DNA from: Minisyncoccota bacterium | GTDB lineage: Bacteria > Patescibacteriota > Minisyncoccia > Moranbacterales > GCA-2747515 | NCBI GenBank assembly: GCA_938034715.1 | Contig: CALHMM010000031.1 | Location: 1-26,689 of the forward strand | Direction: 5' to 3' | Length of the DNA: 26,689 bases | In this document: piece after piece, positions 24,380-26,689 of the stretch | Layout of the letters: each line of letters opens with the position of its first letter | How positions within the stretch are numbered: the stretch's first letter is position 1 | Made by a program: the position numbers and the translations under genes | Notes under the pieces: generated by a model | The model's database searches: none | Seen by the model: only the letters and a program-made list of their open reading frames with translations | Told to the model about the DNA's origin: nothing

Positions 24380-25957
24380 ATGATAAATAGTGTGTTGAAA
24401 GATCGAAGAATTCTCGTATTTCTTGTAATAATTGTGGCTATCGCTGCTTTTTTGCGGCTTTTTATGCTTGGGAATAATCCATTTGTAGCTGATGAGTTCC
24501 TCGACGTAAATGCTACCTATGGTCATCATAAGACTGATATTTGGCAGGCTTGGGATTTTAACAGAGGGGATGTGAGTGTCCGGATCAATGAAGCAAGTGA
24601 TAAGAGAGCTTCTGTGTACCGCTCCCAGGTTAGCGCTCTTTATAGCTTTTTCCCTCCTGAGGAGCAGTATATTAGGCTTGTGAGTGCATTGTGGGGCATA
24701 CTTACCACGCTTGTTATCTTTGGTGTCACTTTCTCATTTACGCGAAATCCGTGGATCGCGCTTGGAGCGAGTTTTCTATGGGCGGTGAGTGTGCCAGCAA
24801 TTGAGCAGAATCGTCAGATCAGGATGTATAGCATGTTTGCTCCCATATTTTTACTGTTCTCTTGGTCACTTTTTAGATTCTTGGAATCCTCACGGAAGAC
24901 ATCTACTCATATCGTACAGGATGCGTTCAACTTGGGGTGGTTGTATCTCATACCGTGTGCCGCACTTGGTGTACTGTCGTTTCATCTACATCCACTGACA
25001 GGTAATATCCTGTTTGTAGTTATAATCTATTGTCTGGTCATGACAGTATTTTTCCATCGGTTAGGACAGTCGTTATCTCGCTACTTGGTGTATTTGCTGA
25101 CGGCTCTAGGTGTGATCGTTGCCACTGCTATAGCTTTACCGGCGGTTTATGGGATGTTTAGTTCGCTTTTGGTATTTTTCAATGATAATTTTACCTATGT
25201 AAACCACATTGGCGCAACGTTCTGGCATCCACTTTTAGGATGGCTTCTTATCATGATGGGAGTCTATGTGTCATTTAGGCCGCTTAGTCGTGATGTTACT
25301 CAGTTGACCACTGAGCAAAAAGCAGGCTTGTGGGTGAGTGTGAATTTTCTGGTTATCTTACTTTTTGCGATATTTTTATGGCGTAGAAATGTCGGAGCTC
25401 AGTATATCTTTTTTATTCAGCCGTTTGTTATGATTTTGGTAGCAATCGGTCTTGAGAGAATTTTTAGATATCTGAGTGATCGAGGATTCTTTGTTTCGCG
25501 CACCAAGAGCTCATTAGCATTTTTCTCGTTGATCATCTTGCTTTTGCCTGCTTGGGGATATTTCTTTGCAAGAAACAACACGTATCATTTAAAGTCTGAT
25601 GCGCAGACACCGAACTATCGGAAGGTATTCGATTATGTAAAGGATGAAGCAAGGGAAGGCGATGTTATGATTACGCGCAATGTGAGAAATTTTTACTACA
25701 ATGGTTTGGATATTCCCGTTTTTGACTTTGGATCAGAGAGAGGTGAGGCTGCTCTGGCTGCTGAGGGGAAGTTTGCAAAGATTACTTTGCCAGTTTTGCA
25801 AAAAATAATACAAGACAACCCAACTGGTTGGATCGTGTATTCTGACAACGATGAGGACTTTATTACGACTGAGGCTCGAGACTATATGCTGAAAGACTTG
25901 GATCGTGTTACTGATTCTCCTCGTGTTCGGGGAGCGATATTTGTATATAGGTGGTAG
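24380..25957 (+). CDS. GT-C fold membrane glycosyltransferase (GT39/ArnT-like)
   Basis: A 525-residue integral membrane protein with about ten to eleven hydrophobic helices, starting ILVFLVIIVAIAAFLRLF. After the first helix comes FVADEFLDVNATYG; an acidic pair (DE) in this first outward loop is the hallmark of polyprenyl-phosphate-sugar-dependent GT-C enzymes such as PMT, ArnT and their relatives. The C-terminal 130 residues are soluble and probably outside the cell (DYVKDEAREGDVMITRNVRNFYYNG). It likely moves a sugar from a lipid carrier to a glycan, lipid or protein at the outer membrane face; donor and acceptor are unknown. An open frame extends back into rnhA to 24275, but the first 35 codons are not hydrophobic and precede the promoter. 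Confidence 0.85.
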   Translation: MINSVLKDRRILVFLVIIVAIAAFLRLFMLGNNPFVADEFLDVNATYGHHKTDIWQAWDFNRGDVSVRINEASDKRASVYRSQVSALYSFFPPEEQYIRLVSALWGILTTLVIFGVTFSFTRNPWIALGASFLWAVSVPAIEQNRQIRMYSMFAPIFLLFSWSLFRFLESSRKTSTHIVQDAFNLGWLYLIPCAALGVLSFHLHPLTGNILFVVIIYCLVMTVFFHRLGQSLSRYLVYLLTALGVIVATAIALPAVYGMFSSLLVFFNDNFTYVNHIGATFWHPLLGWLLIMMGVYVSFRPLSRDVTQLTTEQKAGLWVSVNFLVILLFAIFLWRRNVGAQYIFFIQPFVMILVAIGLERIFRYLSDRGFFVSRTKSSLAFFSLIILLLPAWGYFFARNNTYHLKSDAQTPNYRKVFDYVKDEAREGDVMITRNVRNFYYNGLDIPVFDFGSERGEAALAAEGKFAKITLPVLQKIIQDNPTGWIVYSDNDEDFITTEARDYMLKDLDRVTDSPRVRGAIFVYRW

Positions 25958-25993
25958 TGACGTTAAGCTATGTTTCTATAGGGCTGCGAAAAT

Positions 25994-26584
25994 ATGAAAA
26001 AAATATTTGTATGTTTATGTGTTGGTATCCTTATGGGATGTAGCGGGGGATTTGTTTCGCCGACTTCTGGTACGACCATCGTTGCCTTTGGAGATAGCTT
26101 AACCCAGGGGTATGGGCTTGCTGCAGGTGAGGATTATGCGTCGCAACTTTCTGCGAAAATCGGTAAAGAGATCATCAATGCTGGAGTGAGTGGGGATACA
26201 ACCAGCGAGGCGCTCCAAAGGCTCCAAAGTGATGTATTGTCTAGGGATCCACGGCTCGTGATTGTTTTGCTTGGTGGAAACGATGCACTACAGAAAGTAA
26301 ATCCAGACACTACGTTTGCAAATATTGAAAATATCGTAGATCAAATTCTTGCTACTGGCTCAGGTGTAATCTTGGTCGGTGTGCGTGGTGGAATCCATAA
26401 CGGGGAGTACAAGAGACGCTTCAAGGAAATCGCTAAGAGCAGAAATGTCCCGTATGTCGAGGATGCTCTAAAGGGTATATTTGGTAAGCGTGCTTTGATG
26501 TACGACAGTGTACATCCTAATAAGCAAGGGTACGCCATCTTTGTGGAGCGACTGGCACCTGTAGTGGAGAAACTTTTGAACTAG
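25994..26584 (+). CDS. SGNH/GDSL hydrolase, predicted lipoprotein (TesA-like)
   Basis: A 196-residue esterase of the SGNH family. The N-terminus MKKIFVCLCVGILMGC is a lipoprotein signal with the lipobox Cys at 16, so the mature protein should be lipid-anchored on the outer membrane face. The catalytic blocks follow in order: GDSLTQGYG (Ser35), NAGVSGDTT (oxyanion Gly), LLGGND (Asn96) and DSVHPN (D171, H174). It resembles E. coli TesA, an acyl-CoA thioesterase/lysophospholipase, with the same TxSG and GVRGG-type spacing. The actual substrate could be an acyl ester, lysophospholipid or acetylated glycan. It follows the GT-C gene by 36 bases in the same direction; joint work on a surface glycan is possible but not shown. 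Confidence 0.92.
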   Translation: MKKIFVCLCVGILMGCSGGFVSPTSGTTIVAFGDSLTQGYGLAAGEDYASQLSAKIGKEIINAGVSGDTTSEALQRLQSDVLSRDPRLVIVLLGGNDALQKVNPDTTFANIENIVDQILATGSGVILVGVRGGIHNGEYKRRFKEIAKSRNVPYVEDALKGIFGKRALMYDSVHPNKQGYAIFVERLAPVVEKLLN

Positions 26585-26609
26585 TGTTTGCTAACTGCGT
26601 TTAAAGGAT

Positions 26610-26615
26610 TATACT
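26610..26615 (+). promoter_or_regulatory. -10 box placed for leaderless start of the edge gene
   Basis: TATACT ends exactly 6 bases before ATG 26622, so RNA would start at the initiation codon. No Shine-Dalgarno site is seen. Confidence 0.45.
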
Positions 26616-26621
26616 TGCAAG

Positions 26622-26689
26622 ATGAGCTATTTGAGGAATACTACATTTTGGTATTATGTGGTGTTTATTGTACTAATTGCTGTTGGTAT
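26622..26689 (+). CDS. N-terminus of a membrane protein, cut by the window edge
   Basis: Only 22 codons are visible: MSYLRNTTFWYYVVFIVLIAVG. The short polar head followed by a hydrophobic run indicates an N-terminal membrane helix or signal anchor. Nothing more can be said about its function. A well-placed TATACT -10 box supports the start. Confidence 0.6.
   Translation, partial: MSYLRNTTFWYYVVFIVLIAVG

Noticed and set aside
1..26689. UGA read as glycine (genetic code 25)
   Set aside because: All long genes, including the 1189-codon dnaE, are intact without any in-frame TGA; a code-25 genome would use TGA often inside genes.

Overview
The window is an AT-rich (about 40% G+C by eye), gene-dense bacterial chromosome segment: 20 readable protein genes plus one cut by the right edge. 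No rRNA, tRNA, CRISPR array, insertion sequence or phage gene is visible. Gene content (fused ADP-forming acyl-CoA synthetase, class A penicillin-binding protein, GtrA, PEGA-domain protein, a ThrRS without a TGS domain), the near absence of Shine-Dalgarno sites and the rarity of UGA stops suggest a Patescibacteria/CPR genome, possibly near Peregrinibacteria/Gracilibacteria. This placement is inference. The standard stop code fits, because long genes have no in-frame TGA.

Layout. 1-5030 (+): 3' part of a Clp/Hsp100 ATPase, a GT4-type glycosyltransferase and a bifunctional penicillin-binding protein. 5081-6043 (-): miaA. 6099-6293 (+): a small basic protein ending in a clear terminator. 6358-12068 (-): thrS, preceded by a T-box leader, then dnaE. 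12331-12984 (+): rnhB. 13009-14928 (-): membrane-anchored PEGA/propeller-like protein. 15103-16307 (+): rlmH and a SpoU-family methyltransferase. 16339-17944 (-): gtrA, a 350-base gap with promoter, hairpin and possible structured leader, and an unknown protein. 18152 to the end (+): ADP-forming acyl-CoA synthetase, a receiver-like protein lacking its phospho-acceptor, recJ, yaaA, rnhA, a GT-C membrane glycosyltransferase, a GDSL lipoprotein and the start of another membrane protein.

How it fits together. Most genes are housekeeping: replication and repair (dnaE, recJ, rnhA, rnhB), translation and RNA modification (thrS, miaA, rlmH, spoU), envelope building (PBP, glycosyltransferases, GtrA, SGNH lipoprotein) and energy (acyl-CoA synthetase making ATP from acyl-CoA). 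They do not form one pathway. The unusual material is mainly regulatory: a T-box before thrS, several promoters whose -10 box sits exactly 6-7 bases before the start codon (leaderless mRNAs), a structured gtrA leader, and paralogue-like domains that kept their fold but lost catalytic residues (Clp D1 and the receiver domain).
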